DNA from: Beroe forskalii
Taxonomy: Eukaryota > Ctenophora > Nuda > Beroida > Beroidae
Length of the DNA stretch: 64,000 nt
Direction: 5' to 3'
NCBI GenBank assembly: GCA_011033025.1
Contig: WFMF01000025.1
Location: 545,018 to 609,017 of the forward strand
Positions 23,364-37,800 of this stretch are shown here, piece by piece; the first letter of the stretch is position 1, and every line of letters starts with the position of its first letter. The notes below the pieces were generated by a model. The model searched no databases, was not told the DNA's origin, and saw only the letters and a program-made list of their open reading frames with translations. A program made the translations under genes and the position numbers.

Positions 23364-26300
23364 TCACAGCACTTCATTTGCTGATCCATCGTTTCGTCCC
23401 TTACTTGTTTCAGCTGATGTATTCATCATTTCATTGTTTTCTATTATACCATCACCACCATTGGTCATTGCAGGGTTGTTGATGATAGCCAGGTTAGCAG
23501 GGCTTGACTCTTGTGTTGCCAGTTTCTGTGTCAACCTCCTATCAATGGGATGTACTTTCCTTCTTACCCTGCAATGTTAGAAAATCATAATGGGGGTTTC
23601 ATGATAATAAATCATTATGAACTTCAGTGCGTAATAAATGCGGATTTTGGCACTACAGTGCGTAATAATTTACTATGAACGGTACCCTGTAGCGTATAGG
23701 GTTTTTTTAACACACTGCAAAAACATGCCTGGAAGGTGCATAATGATAATTTAGTACTCCAGGGAGACTAGTGAATGATCATCGGGTACCAATAAAGCAA
23801 TAAGCATGATTAGGGTTGCTAAATATTTTGGGCCTAGCTGCTCATGCTGTTGCGTGCAACATCCTCACTTTCCTCATCATATGATATACATAGAACTTAC
23901 CTTCCTTTCCTGATGCTGCTCTCATTTGTTTGTTCTGCAATTAAATCTTCCGCAGCTTGCTGAGGGTTTGGTTTGAGGTCAATATCCTTCTCACTCACCT
24001 GGTTAGATATCAATCAGTAACCATTATCTCCTTCCCTTCGATTGTAATGATAAAGTAATCATCAATGTAATATGACTACTCTGTAGAAAGATAGAACTAC
24101 TGTTTAGTGGCGCAATTACAGTAAAAAAGTTTTAATCACATTTGATCTTATGAAAGAGCTCTCAAAAATCTATAAGAGCGCTCATTTCCCAAATATATTT
24201 CCCATAGGGAGGATTAGGCCCAGAGCGAGGATAAATTTCCTTTCACCAGAAAAAGATTCAAAGATTTGGAATGAATCAAAAAAATTGTGATGAGTAGTAG
24301 AAGAATTTTGAAATTTTCATCTCTTTTCGAGATGTACTAGGTTTGTGACTTGAAACCAAAGTTGAAATTAGGAAATCCTTTGCTTTTCCGGGATATGATT
24401 ATTGATAACAATTGTTATTCAATCACTCGATGCACCCTAAACGGCCCTAAGATATTTCGTATTAGTAATAACAAGCAAATGAGTTGTTGATCATGCACCA
24501 AACCTCGAAAATTGGACTGGTGTAATTGGTTAGATAGTACTATTCTAATTTACTGAGGTTATCTACACATCTACGGACGATGATACTGTGCAGTGTCCGG
24601 TGAAAGCCCGATTTCTTACATATTATATACTTACCAAATTGGTCACTGCTTGTTGTCTGCTTGATTCCGGGGCTTGTGCAGTATTTTCTCCCAAATCTTT
24701 GGAATTGGGTTTCTCATTCGGCAAATCTAATCTTTTCATCTCAAGATTCTCTGCAATTATATTTGATTGATTTCTCTGGAATTTGGAAACAATTGAGTGC
24801 ATTTTTTTCCATAAGCTATCATCATAGAAGAAGGGATTAATCACAGAGTTAAGTGGCAATATCACGACTGAAAATACTGAATACCACTCTGTTGCATCAA
24901 ACACTTCTGCTGAATGAAGTATGCAAATGAATATGAAAGGAATCCAGCAGATGCAGTCTGAAAATATAATGGCTGTTATCTTTCTCTGCATGGCTTTGTG
25001 TCTTTTCCTAAACCTTTCTCCCAGCTGCTCAGTAGATTGCTTTGAAGCTGATGAGATGATTATGTAGGAAGTTGCTATCACGAGGAAGCAAATGAGGTTA
25101 AGCAGTAAGATGCCCCATACAAACTTTCTTTGGGGATCAGAAGGTGTAACAAAGTACTTGAACATGCAAGTGCCATCATTTCCATAAAAATCCAGTTTCT
25201 TCTTTTGTAGGAAACCATAGTCCTGGGTGAACATTTCTTGTATCATTTTGTTGATAAGCTGCCATTTCAATGGCTTTTTCTGCATCCTTCCATAATATTG
25301 TGACAGTGTATCAAAATGGTCTTCCTTATCAGGGAATCCTATGAAAAGCTTTATGAGGGGGTCATAGAACAAGCCATTAACAAAAAAATCCTCAAGGCTG
25401 TTTGCTAGTGGAGCTATTGCTATAGCTATTGACAACCCCATTAAAGAAAAAATTTGCACGAATAAACTAAATATAGCTTTTCTTCCAACTTTTGGAGTTG
25501 AGATTAATGTATTCTTTACAGTTTTGGCTCTAATAGCACTTAAAGTGGTCATTGCAAGAAGTGACATCTGAGACCCAACTGTGTTCAAAGTTCCCAAAAG
25601 GGAACATTTATCATCAGTCAGCCATTTATTTTGCTGATGACAAAATTTTTTGTTATATGCTTTGTCCATGAGTGCCAAAATTATCAGATAAAAACCCACC
25701 ATGAGGTCACCTGCACTGATTAAGATTATAAAAGCCTTATTGGTTATTGATTGAATATTTCTTGATTTCAAGATGCTAACGAAGTGATTCACCAATGATC
25801 TTACATTTAAAACTATTGCAATGCACCCAAAGAAAAAAGCTACTACTTCTTTACCAATATGATTCAACAATTGTTTGGAGCATTCTTCATTACATTCATC
25901 AGACAAGTCTAAACAATCAAAACTCCCGTCACACTTTTGTATCTTTGGGATATACTGAATTTGCGTGTCACACCTGAAATGATTGGTACAGTTTGCTTCA
26001 TCTGAGCTATCATCACAGTCGCTCACAAGATCACAGACTTTGGAGTAAGGTAAACACTGCCTGTTATTTGTACAAATGAAATGTTCATTAGTGTACCATC
26101 CGTTTGATCTTGTCAGAAAGGTCAAGTATGGTTTTTCATCTCTATTTTTAGTTCTTGCATAAGTCCCCACTCTTTGCACAAACTGTCTTGGACACGAATC
26201 ATAGGTAGGTACTTTCTTTAATGGGCACTCTGAATTCTTACAACCCTTATTGCAACTTGTATAAACATAATTTTCCCCATAAATATGATCGCATGTGATT

Positions 26301-28955
26301 GGATTTATTGGCAATACGAAAATACTTGTCAAATCAGAAAGACCATAAACTTGGTGATCAGGAAATTTGAATCGCCTGCCAGTACAAATATCTTTATGCA
26401 AATTCAACAAATTTGCCATTCCTCTGGTGCAATGAAGCATGTAATAAATCCCAATAGGGCGTTTGCTTTCCACTAATGGAAAAAGCTGCAGTTTTGTGAA
26501 AACGTCAGGAAAGCTCCTAGACACAGAACAGACAATGTTCTCAGAGCCACAGCTTTCTACTCCATCGCAGAGGAATTCAAACTCCACATATCCAGACTTA
26601 CCTCCCGGACACAGGAACACATCCTGACAATGACTTCCTTTACTTTCTGGTACATATCTTCTTGTCGATCCAGCTCCACATGTTGGCCACAGGGATCTAT
26701 CTTCATCATCACCATTCATACAATCTGTAAAACCATCTGTTAACCATGGTAAGGGGATAGGGATCAGCAGCCCTGGCCTACCTCTCCTGGTGCATGTTCT
26801 CACAGTCAGTGATGAACAGATTTCTTTGCTTTCATCACTGCTATCTGGACAGTCAGCCACCTCGTCACATATCCTGTGTTTGTGGACTAAGCAGGTGAGT
26901 GTTATATGCTCACATCTGTTCTCCAGGTTATCATCACAGATAGGAATTACGTTTTGACACTCCATGAACTTAGAAACAGTGGAAGGATAGTTATTGACAA
27001 GACAATGAAACCCTACTCTAACTATATCGGTACAGTTTGTTTGCTCAAAGAAATTATCACAAAGACTTGTCCACGTACCACTCCGTATCATTGATATTTA
27101 CAACTAAATGACCCAGTAATCCAGCACATCTCAAGTTGTCAGGTATGGTGATAATTTCATCTGTTCTGACATTCAGACATGGTTGATATTCATCATTGCC
27201 TCCTTTGCATGTTTTATTTTGAAATTCTTCTACATCTAAATCAGGACATGAAGAGCTGAGTGAACCACAAAGATCAGTTGGGTATAAGTATGCAATCTCG
27301 TCGTCATGTGACCTGCAGTATGTGCCATAACGGAAGCCATTGCAGTATGATTCATCTTCACAGTCAAGTTCATCGCACACATCATTGCAAACTAAATTTT
27401 CATATATCATTTGTCCTGACGGAAGATATAGGATATTCTCTGTGGGGGCCCTGCAATTCATTTCATCGATATCTGTATTCCAGCAGTCTCTAATACCATT
27501 GCATCTGATGTCATTTTGGGAGCCATATAAAGCTAAGTCCTGAAATTCTGCATCCATGCACACGAACTCTCCACAGAGAGAAAGTCTGTCTCCATACACC
27601 AAGCTATTGTATCCAGACATGGTGCCACAAAGCTGATAAAAGTAGGGGTCTCCCGGGCAAGCTTGAACATGGTCAAAAGTATAATATATGTCTGTATTGA
27701 TGCATTTAAAGAAAATGTATCCTCGTCGGTGTGTACAGACATCCTTCATAAACCCGCCATACTCCTTCAGCTCACAAGAGAATGGCTCATCTGAAATATA
27801 TTTTTATGTTAATATTGAGGATACTTATTGAGCATAGGTGAAAGCACACGATTTGTTACAGCTACTTATGCCCAGCTTCTATAAGTTGATTTTATATAAA
27901 TCATGATAAAATTTGAGTGGGCCCCAAACCTGATAGTTATATCCAAAGTTTTAACAGTTAGCTTCAAATTGAGCTATTTTATGAGTCAGGCTACAGAAAT
28001 GAAAATACCTAACAACTAAATGACTTGAAAAGTTGCTATTTCATGGAAGGGGGTTGGTAAACCCTTATTTTTTTTGGAAAATACGAATTCGGAATGGGAG
28101 TTGGTCAGGATTGCCTGTACGTGTACCAATATTTGGTGGTGGTCTCGAGTCCATAAGTCCAACATAGCCCATGTGAGATTGTGAGGCCTGCACCACGGAG
28201 GAAAATGGGTCTAAAATAGAAATTTAACGGAAGGTGATTGGGCTCACCTTCTTCTTGCATTCGATTTGTCTCGAAGAGATGATCATTTTTGTGTATTTGT
28301 TTGTCAAAATTGGATGAAAAATGACGGATTATGGCCATGCCATGCGCACCCCAAAGTGGTGCTGGCCTATTTTGGGCCTGTTTATCAAATTTAGAGAGAT
28401 GACCATTTTTGTGGGGTTTTGGGAAATTTTTATGGGCTAGGCTCAAGTGAGATCAAATTCACTTTTATTTGTAAATCGCTTTGCCCATCAATTGTAACCT
28501 AAATGAAGGGGAAAACAAATTTTAACTTTTTAAGCTGATTCCTCCAAAATTGTGGCCATTTTAGCCATCTTATTCTTTAGGCCCAAAATAGTTCAGCGCC
28601 ACTTTGGCGTGCATATTGCATGGCCATGACTCCGTCATTTTTCATCAAAAATAAATACACTTAAATCATCATCTTAAAGAGCAAGTTAAATGAGCAAGTT
28701 AAACTTTTTCTCATGGGCAATGTTGGATCTATGGAATCGAGACCACAACCAAAATTTTGGTACACGTCCATTGTAAGCTGGGTTTCTTCTCCAGCACAAA
28801 CAATGAAACCATGTACTTGGAATGTTATCAAACCAAAACATCATGAATCAGATGATATTACAAAACTAACCTCCTCCTGTCGAAGACACTAGTGAAGCTC
28901 CACTCAGTAGCAAACCAATAAATATACCAAATCTTATAGAGGGCTCTTTTCGCAT
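23364..28955 (-). CDS. LDLa-repeat 7TM receptor (GRL101-like GPCR), one apparent frameshift
   Basis: The model is complement(join(23364..23568, 23901..23998, 24635..27790, 28871..28955)), about 1180 aa. Exon 1 (28 codons plus one base) is a signal peptide, MRKEPSIRFGIFIGLLLSG. The large exon encodes a Cys-rich ectodomain with LDL-receptor class A and related repeats; the clearest are ICDEVADCPDSSDESKEIC and the pair CDLVSDCDDSSDEANC / KCDGSFDCLDLSDEC just before the membrane. Seven hydrophobic segments follow between about 25870 and 24800, with NPFFY in TM7 (the NPxxY motif) and IRAK where family A receptors have DRY. Two small exons with GTAAGT donors encode a polar tail ending in NEVL. The family (named for Lymnaea GRL101) is taken to bind lipoprotein or peptide ligands at the cell surface; the ligand here is unknown. 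No leucine-rich repeats are present, unlike GRL101 itself. The frame changes once, between 27103 and 27057, where one base is in excess. Confidence 0.85.
27791..28870. other. Intron 1 of the LDLa receptor, with dispersed repeat f3
   Basis: Bases 28110-28770 carry a rearranged, partly duplicated copy of repeat family f3 (see 16291-17500), including the words TTTGTCAAAATTGGATGAAA and CATCAATTGTAACC. There is no coding sequence. Confidence 0.6.
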
Positions 28956-29772
28956 TGCAACTCAGTTTTGAAGGTTCGAATTGAACTTAAAAAACTCAGT
29001 TGTGATACACAAAGGTACTAAAAACATGTGCCTTTATACTTTTAGAGCTTTTTTCTTCGCCTTATATCAACTTTATATGGTGACACTTATATATCAAATA
29101 GAGATAATGCAATGTGCCATCCAAGTGAGAAACAGTAGTCTTAACTCTTATCATCTATACATAACACCTTGCATTTCAAAGAAAGATTTCTGAAAAAGCA
29201 AACACATGGACAATGGATTTTCGACACTTGGGTATTACACTTGGTACGTCAATAACATGTTTTTAGTATTTGTTTTTGCCCTCGAAACGCTACGAGTGAT
29301 GTCACGACTGACTCCAGACACCAGTCACCACCTCGTACGCAAATTTTGAAACACTACAAATCAAGTTGATTGGATTGGTACTTTTACTCTTTTAGGGCAT
29401 CAAAAATTCCAATCTGTATAAAATTTTTTGAGCAACATACTCAAACAGCTTGATCTGTAATGCAACATTAAACAGAAATGAAAGCGCATGTACAAATTAG
29501 TTTGTATATGTTGCCATACAAATGGGTGCATTGTGCAAATCTGCCCATGGGTGGTATATCTTCAGAGTTCGAAGCCATTAAAAACGCAAACTTACAGGAA
29601 TGGAAAATTATAACTTGATAGACTAGATGGGCCACGGCCCGGTCCATATAATGGCATAATGCCGGCCACAGAGTACTGCCCTACCAGTCTTACCTCTGTC
29701 GATGGTTTCAAATGGAAGAAAATGAAAGAAAATTGGAAGCTCATGTTTTATCTTGCGGGAGACGAATAATCT
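28956..29772. other. Intergenic stretch upstream of the receptor
   Basis: Presumed promoter side of the receptor gene; no gene or repeat was recognised before the satellite edge. Confidence 0.4.
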
Positions 29773-29853
29773 GTTAAAATCTTAGTTGTAGTGAACGTAC
29801 GGAACGTTCACTAAAATTTTTGTGAACGCATTCATTAAAACAGTTTCACGTTC
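29773..29853. repeat. Left edge of the satellite domain (inverted copy at 52298-52347)
   Basis: The words GTTAAAATCTTAGTTGTAGT, GAACG, CATTCATTAAAACA and TTCACGTTC are found in the same order, reverse-complemented, at 52298-52347. The left copy has ~30 extra bases, including the near-palindrome GTGAACGTAC/GGAACGTTCAC. Confidence 0.85.
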
Positions 29854-29959
29854 AGAACGTTTTTCTAAAAAACCGAAGTTCCGAGAGCCACATTCAAAAC
29901 ACGTGATGCACACGCCTTGAAATATAAAATGCTCCAAAATGTAAAAAAAAAATTCATTC

Positions 29960-32900
29960 AAAGTGGTTCTAGTGCACTCTCAGGAAATCAGTCACATGGG
30001 AAAAAGCAGTTTTCAGCCTTATTTTTGGTCCTTGTGGCCCATTATAGACGAAAAAGTCCATTTGGTCGAAATTCAAAATTCTGAAAGCAGCATTTTCTTA
30101 GTTGGATCAAACTGTACTGACCTGCAAAATTTCATGAGTTAACTAGTAAGTTTATTAGGACGACCCCCCCCCCCCGGCCAGACACTGATCAAAATTCAGA
30201 AAATTCTCGGACATACTTGGACTTGGGGATAATTATGGTTAAAAATGCATCAGTATTTGGTTCTAGTGCACTCTCTGGAAATCAGTCACATGGGAAAAAG
30301 CAGTTTTCAGCCTTATTTTTGGTCCTTGTGGCCCATTATAGACGAAAAAGTCCATTTTTAGCCCAAAAATGGGGGTTTTCGAGAGGCTGTAAATCGTGAA
30401 AATGGTCGAAATTCAAAATTCTGAAAGCAGCATTTTCTTAGTTGGATCAAACTGTACTGACCTGCAAAATTTCATGAGTTAACTAGTAAGTTTATTAGGA
30501 CGACCCCCCCCCCGGCCAGACACTGATCAAAATTCAGAAAATTCTCGGACATACTTGGACTTGGGGATAATTATGGTTAAAAATGCATCAGTATTTGGTT
30601 CTAGTGCACTCTCTGGAAATCAGTCACATGGGAAAAAGCAGTTTTCAGCCTTATTTTTGGTCCTTGTGGCCCATTATAGACGAAAAAGTCCATTTTAGCC
30701 CAAAATGGGGGTTTTCGAGAGGCTGTAAATCGTGAAAATGGTCGAAATTCAAAATTCTGAAAGCAGCATTTTCTTAGTTGGATCAAACTGTACTGACCTG
30801 CAAAATTTCATGAGTTAACTAGTAAGTTTATTAGGACGACCCCCCCCCCAGATACTGATCAAAATTCAGAAAATTCTCGGACATACTTGGACTTGGGGAT
30901 AATTATGGTTAAAAATGCATCAGTATTTGGTTCTAGTGCACTCTCTGGAAATCATTCACATGGGAAAAAGCAGTTTTCAGCCTTATTTTTGGTCCTTGTG
31001 GCCCATTATAGACGAAAAAGTCCATTTTTAGCCCAAAAATGGGGGTTTTCGAGAGGCTGTAAATCGTGAAAATGGTCGAAATTCAAAATTCTGAAAGCAG
31101 CATTTTCTTAGTTGGATCAAACTGAACTGACCTGCAAAATTTCATGAGTTAACTAGTAAGTTTATTAGGACGACCCCCCCCCCCGGCCAGACACTGATCA
31201 AAATTCAGAAAATTCTCGGACATACTTGGACTTGGGGATAATTATGGTTAAAAATGCATCAGTATTTGGTTCTAGTGCACTCTCTGGAAATCAGTCACAT
31301 GGGAAAAAGCAGTTTTCAGCCTTATTTTTGGTCCTTGTGGCCCATTATAGACGAAAAAGTCCATTTTTAGCCCAAAAATGGGGGTTTTCGAGAGGCTGTA
31401 AATCGTGAAAATGGTCGAAATTCAAAATTCTGAAAGCAGCATTTTCTTAGTTGGATCAAACTGTACTGACCTGCAAAATTTCATGAGTTAACTAGTAAGT
31501 TTATTAGGACGACCCCCCCCCCGGCCAGACACTGATCAAAATTCAGAAAATTCTCGGACATACTTGGACTTGGGGATAATTATGGTTAAAAATGCATCAG
31601 TATTTGGTTCTAGTGCACTCTCTGGAAATCAGTCACATGGAAAAAAGCAGTTTTCAGCCTTATTTTTGGTCCATGTGGCCCATTATAGACGAAAAAGTCC
31701 ATTTTTAGCCCAAAAATGGGGGTTTTCGAGAGGCTGTAAATCGTGAAATGGTCGAAATTCAAAATTCTGAAAGCAGCATTTTCTTAGTTGGATCAAACTG
31801 TACTGACCTGCAAAATTTCATGAGTTAACTAGTAAGTTTATTAGGACGACCCCCCCCCGGCCAGACACTGATCAAAATTCAGAAAATTCTCGGACATACT
31901 TGGACTTGGGGATAATTATGGTTAAAAATGCATCAGTATTTGGTTCTAGTGCACTCTCTGGAAATCAGTCACATGGGAAAAAGCAGTTTTCAGCCTTATT
32001 TTTGGTCCTTTTGGCCCATTATAGACGAAAAAGTCCATCTTTAGCCCAAAAATGGGGGTTTTCGAGAGGCTGTAAATCGTGAAAATTGTCGAAATTCAAA
32101 ATTCTGAAAGCAGCATTTTCTTAGTTGGATCAAACTGTACTGACCTGCAAAATTTCATGAGTTAACTAGTAAGTTTATTAGGACGACCCCCCCCCCGGCC
32201 AGACACTGATCAAAATTCAGAAAATTCTCGGACATACTTGGACTTGGGGATAATTATGGTTAAAAATGCATCAGTATTTGGTTCTAGTGCACTCTCTGGA
32301 AATCAGTCACATGGGAAAAAGCAGTTTTCAGCCTTATTTTTGGTCCTTGTGGCCCATTATAGACGAAAAAGTCCATTTTTAGCCCAAAATGGGGGTTTTC
32401 GAGAGGCTGTAAATCGTGAAAATGGTCGAAATTCAAAATTCTGAAAGCAGCATTTTCTTAGTTGGATCAAACTGTACTGACCTGCAAAATTTCATGAGTT
32501 AACTAGTAAGTTTATTAGGACGACCCCCCCCCCCCCAGCCAGACACTGATCAAAATTCAGAAAATTCTCGGACATACTTGGACTTGGGGATAATTATGGT
32601 TAAAAATGCATCATTATTTGGTTCTAGTGCACTCTCTGGAAATCAGTCACATGGGAAAAAGCAGTTTTCAGCCTTATTTTTGGTCCTTATGGCCAATTAT
32701 AGACGAAAAAGTCCATTTTTAGCCCAAGAATGGGGTTTTCAAGAGGCTGTAAATCGTGAAAATGGCCGAAATTCAAAATTCTGAAAGCAGCATTTTCTTA
32801 GTTGGATCAAACTGTACTGACCTGCAAAATTTCATGAGTTAACTAGTATTTTGATCAAAATTCAGAAAATTCTCGGACATACTTGGACTTGGGGATAATT

Positions 32901-34795
32901 ATGGTTAAAAATGGGGTTTGGTTCTAGTGCACTCTCTGTAATCATCACATGAAATGGTCAAATTTTTGGTTCTGAAAAAAGCATTTTTTTTGGTTTTTGA
33001 GGCAAACTGAAATGACCTGAAAAATTTTGATTTTTTAGTTAACTAAACTGTTTAGTAGGAGGAAGTTTATTAGACGACCCCCCCCCCCGAGATAATGATC
33101 AAAATTCAGAAAATTCTCGGACATACTTGGACTTGGGGATAATTATGGTTAAAAATGCAAAATGGTCGAAATGCAAAATCAATCACATGGGAAAAAGCAG
33201 TTTTCAGCCTTACACTGGTCCCTGTGGCCCGCATAGACGAAAAAGTCCATTTTAAGTTTATTAACGACCCCCCCCCCGAAAATGAAATCAAAATTCAGAA
33301 AATTCTCCGACATACTTGGACTTGGGGGCACAAAAATGCATCATTATTTGGTTCTAGTGCACTCTGGAAATCAGTCACATGGGAAAAGCATGCTTTCAGC
33401 CTTATTTTTGGTCCTTGTGGCCAATTGTTGGTAGATTATAGAAAAAAGTCCATTTTAGCCCAAAATGGGGGTTTTCGAGAGGCTGTAAATCGTGAAAATG
33501 GTCGAAATTCAAAATTCTGAAAGCAGCATTTTCTTAGTTGGATCAAACTGTACTGACCTGCAAAATTTCATGAGTTAACTAGTAAGTTTAGTAGGAGGAC
33601 CCCTCCCCTCCGAGATAATGATCAAAATTCAGAAAATTCTCGGACATACTTGGACTTGGGGATAATTATGGTTAAAAATGCATCATTATTTGGTTCTAGT
33701 GCACTCTCTGGAAATCAGTCACATGGGAAAAGCAGTTTTCAGCCTTATTTTTGGTCCTTGTGGCCCATTATAGACGAAAAGTCCATTTTAGCCCAAAAAT
33801 GGGGTTTCGAGAGGCTGTAAATCGTGAAAATGGTCGAAATTCAAAATTCTGAAAGCAGCATTTTCTTAGTTGGATCAAACTGTACTGACCTGCAAAATTT
33901 CATGAGTTAACTAGTAATTTATTAGGACGACCCCCCCCCCCCAGCCAGACACTGATCAAAATTCAGAAAATTCTCGGACATTTGGACTTGGGGATACTAT
34001 GGTTAAAATGCATCAGTATTTGGTTCTAGTGCACTCTCTGGAAATCAGTCACATGGGAAAGCAGTTTTCAGCCTTATTTTGGTCCTTGTGGCCCATTATA
34101 GACGAAAAGTCCATTTTCAGCCCAAAATGGGGGCTTTAAGAGGCTGTAAGTCGTGAAAATGGTCGAAATTCAAAATTCTGAAAGCAGCATTTTCTTAGTT
34201 GGATCAAACTGTACTGACCTGCAAATTTCATGAGTTAACTAGTAAGTTTATTAGACGACCCCCTCCAGCCAGACACTGATCAAAATTCAGAAAATTTGGA
34301 CATACTTGGACTTGGGGATAATTATGGTTAAAATGCATCAGTATTTGGTTCTAGTGCACTCTGGAAATCAGTCACATGGGAAAAAGCAGTTTTCAGCCTT
34401 ATTTTTGGTCCTGTGGCCCATTATAGACGAAAAGTCCCATTTTAGCCCAAAATGGGGTTTTCGAGAGGCTGTAAATCGTGAAATGGTCGAAATTCAAAGT
34501 TCTGAAAGCAGCATTTTCTTAGTTGGATCAAACTGTACTGACCTGCAAATTTCATGAGTTAACTAGTAAGTTTATTAGACGACCCCCCCCTTCAGCCAGA
34601 CACTGATCAAAATTCAGAAAATTCCGGACATAATGGACTTGGGGATAATTATGGTTAAAAAATGCATCAGTATTTGGTTCTAGTGCACTCTCTGGAAATC
34701 AGTCACATGGGAAAGCAGTTAGCCTTATTTTTTGGTCCTCAGGGCCCATTATAGAATAAAAGTCCATTTTAGCCCAAAAATGGGGGTTCGAGACT
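29960..34795 (+). repeat. Satellite A array, plus orientation, ~338-bp unit, about 14 units
   Basis: The unit includes TTGGTTCTAGTGCACTCTC, AATCAGTCACATGGGAAAAA, CCATTTTT-AGCCC-AAAAATGG (a hairpin), GAGAGGCTGTAAATCGTG, a run of about 8-14 C, and ATACTTGGACTTGGGGATAA. Units from 30.2 to 32.8 kb are almost identical; from 32.85 kb to the end they carry many indels and partial units. The same 60-codon open frame recurs in several intact units because of sequence identity. Confidence 0.97.
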
Positions 34796-34850
34796 CATTG
34801 CATCGTTCAGTTGCAATGTTGCTATAGTGCATTTTACTGATATTCTACTA
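34796..34850. other. Orientation switch point of satellite A
   Basis: A ~55-bp non-satellite spacer joins plus-oriented units on the left to minus-oriented units on the right. Confidence 0.75.
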
Positions 34851-37800
34851 GTCCAAGTATATGAAGGAATTTTCTGATTTTGATCAGTGTCTGGCCGGAG
34901 GGGGTCGTCCTGAATTAATAAACTTGCCTAGTTACTCATGAAATTTTACAGGTCAGTACAGTGTGATCCAACTAAGAAAATGCTGCTGTGAATTTTAGTT
35001 TGGAATAGCTACAGTTACAGCTAAACCCCCATTTTGGAACAAAATGGACTTTTCGTCTATAATTTATTATGGACCCAAAAAATAAAATTTCGACATGCTT
35101 TTTCCCATGTATTTGATTTCAGGAGTCACTGGAACCAAATGTGTGATGCATTTTATGAGTATTCCCTGGTCAAGTACTGACCCAGAAAGATTTTCTGAAT
35201 TTTGATCGATTGTCTGTGGCCGGAGGGAGATTAGTCCTAATTAATAAACTTACTAGTTAACTCATGAAATTTTGCAGGTCAGTACAGTTTGATCCAACTA
35301 AGAAAATGCTGCTTTCAAATTTTGAATTTTGACCATTTTCACGATTTACAGCCTCGAAAACCCCCATTTTGGGCTAAAATGGACTTTTCAAATCTATAAT
35401 TGGCCCTGGGACCAAAAATAAGGCTGAACACTGCTTTTCCCATGTGACTGATTTCAGAGAGTGCACTAGAACCAAATAATGATGCATTTTTAACCATGAT
35501 TATTCCCAAGTCCAAGTATGTCGGAGAATTTTCTGAATTTTGATCAGTGTCTGGCCCGGAGGGGGGGTCGTCCTAATAAACTTACTAGTTAACTCATGAA
35601 ATTTTGCAGGTCAGTACAGTTTGATCCAACTAAGAAAATGCTGCTTTCAGAATTTTGAATTTCGACCATTTTCACGATTTACAGCCTCTCGAAAACCTCC
35701 ATTTTTTGGGCTAAAAATGGACTTTTTCGTCTATAATGGGCCACAAGGACCAAAAATAAGGCTGAAAACTGCTTTTTCCCATGTGACTGATTTCCAGAGA
35801 GTGCACTAGAACCAAATAATGATGCATTTTTACGCAGAGTATTCCCCAAGTCCAAGTATGTCGGAGAATTTTTCTGAATTTTGATCAGTGTTTGGCTGAG
35901 GGGGGGTCGTCTAATTAATAAACTTACTAGTTAACTCATGAAATTTTGCAGGTCAGTACAGTTTGATCCAACTAAGAAAATGCTCCTTTCAGAATTTTGA
36001 ATTTCGACCATTTTCACGATTTACAGCCTCTCGAAAACCCCCATTTTGGGTAAAAATGGACTTTTTCGTCTATAATGGGCCACAAGGACCAAAAATAAGG
36101 CTGAAAACTGCTTTTCCCCATGTGACTGATTTCAGAGAGTGCACTAGAACCAAATATTGATGCATTTTAACCATAATATTCCCAAGTCCAAGTATGTCGA
36201 AATTTTACAGATTTTGATCAGTGTCTGGCCGGAGGGGGGGTCGTCCTAATAAACTTACTAGTTAACTCAAGGAATTTTGCAGGTCAGTACAGTTTGATCC
36301 AACTAAGAAAAAATGCTGCTTTCAGAATTTTGAATTTCGACCATTTTCTGGATTTACAGCCTCTCGAAAACCCCCATTTTGGGCTAAAATGGACTTTTTC
36401 GTCTATAATGGGCCACAAGGACCAAAAATAAGGCTGAAAACTGCTTTTTCCCATGTGACTGATTTCCAGAGAGTCGCTAGAACCAAATACTGATGCATTT
36501 TTAACCATACTATTCCCTAGTCAGGTATGTCCGAGAATTTTCTGAATTTTCCGTCGTGTCTGGCTGGAGGGGGGTCGTCTAATTAATAAAGGTACTAGTT
36601 AATCCCATGAAATTTTGCAGGTCAAAACAGTTGATTCAACTAAGAAAATGCAACTCAGAATTTTGAATTTCGACCATTTTCACGATTTACAGCCTCGAAA
36701 ACCCCATTTGCGGGCTAAAATGGACTTCTTCGTCTATAATGGGCCACAAGGACCAAAAATGGGGCTTGAAAACTGCTTTTTCCATGTGACTGATTTCCAA
36801 ATATTGTGCATTTTAACCACCATTTAATTATCCCTAAGTCCAAGGATGTCCGAGAATTTTTCTGAATTTTGATCAGTGTCTGGCTGGAGGGGGTCGTCCT
36901 AATAAACTTTTACTAGTTAAACTCATGAAATTTTGCAGGCCAGCAGTTTGATCCAACTAAGAAAATGCTAACAGAATTTTTGGATTTCGACCATTTCACG
37001 ATTTACAACCTCTCGAAAACCCCATTTTTGGGCTAAAAATGGACTTTTTCGTCTATAATGGGCCGCGGACCAAAATATGGGGCTGACTGCTTGCTTTTTC
37101 CCCCAAACCGATTTCAGCTTTGCACTAGAACCAAATACTGATGCATTTTAACCATAAGTCCCCAAGTCCAAGGATGTCGAGAAGAATTATGATCTAGCAG
37201 GCCCAAATGTTCAGTGTCTGGCAAACGGAGTCACTTGTGGTTACGCATTGAATTGCTAACGCTTTGACTGGTTAACTGTGAATTATGATTTTGCCGTGAT
37301 TCCCAACTGAATAAAGTTTGGTAGAAATGGAAATAAATTAGATATTTCAGCGTTGGTGAATTTCTTACCATTTCACGCATATTCATCTTTCTCTCCCCCA
37401 TTTCGTGAGCTAAAAAACAATATGGATTTTGACCAAATAATGGGACGCGCGCACCAATTATAAGGTTGAAAACTGCTTTTAAAATTTGACTGATTCCGTG
37501 TTTTGTTAGAACCAAAAAATTTTGTATTTTTAACCTTACGTTATCCAAAGTGTTCTGAATCGATGTTCGTGAAATTGAAATAAAATTTTTGAAACAATGT
37601 CTTCGGAACACGTTCGTCGAATTTATTTACTCGGTTGAACTCATCTGGTTAACAGATATTTTGTAAAATTGAGCGATCTTTCCAAGAGAAAATAACTGCG
37701 TCCTTAATTTTCCCATGCCGACCATTTCACGATTTAACAGCCATTTATCGCGCCATTTTCGACAGCTTAAATGGCCGTTATTTAACACTACTTTAGAAGC

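Noticed and set aside
30217-32784. A 60-68-residue open frame repeated in most satellite A units (and its antisense counterpart)
   Set aside because: Its conservation follows the whole unit, including non-coding parts; diverged units lose it freely, and no domain or start context supports it.
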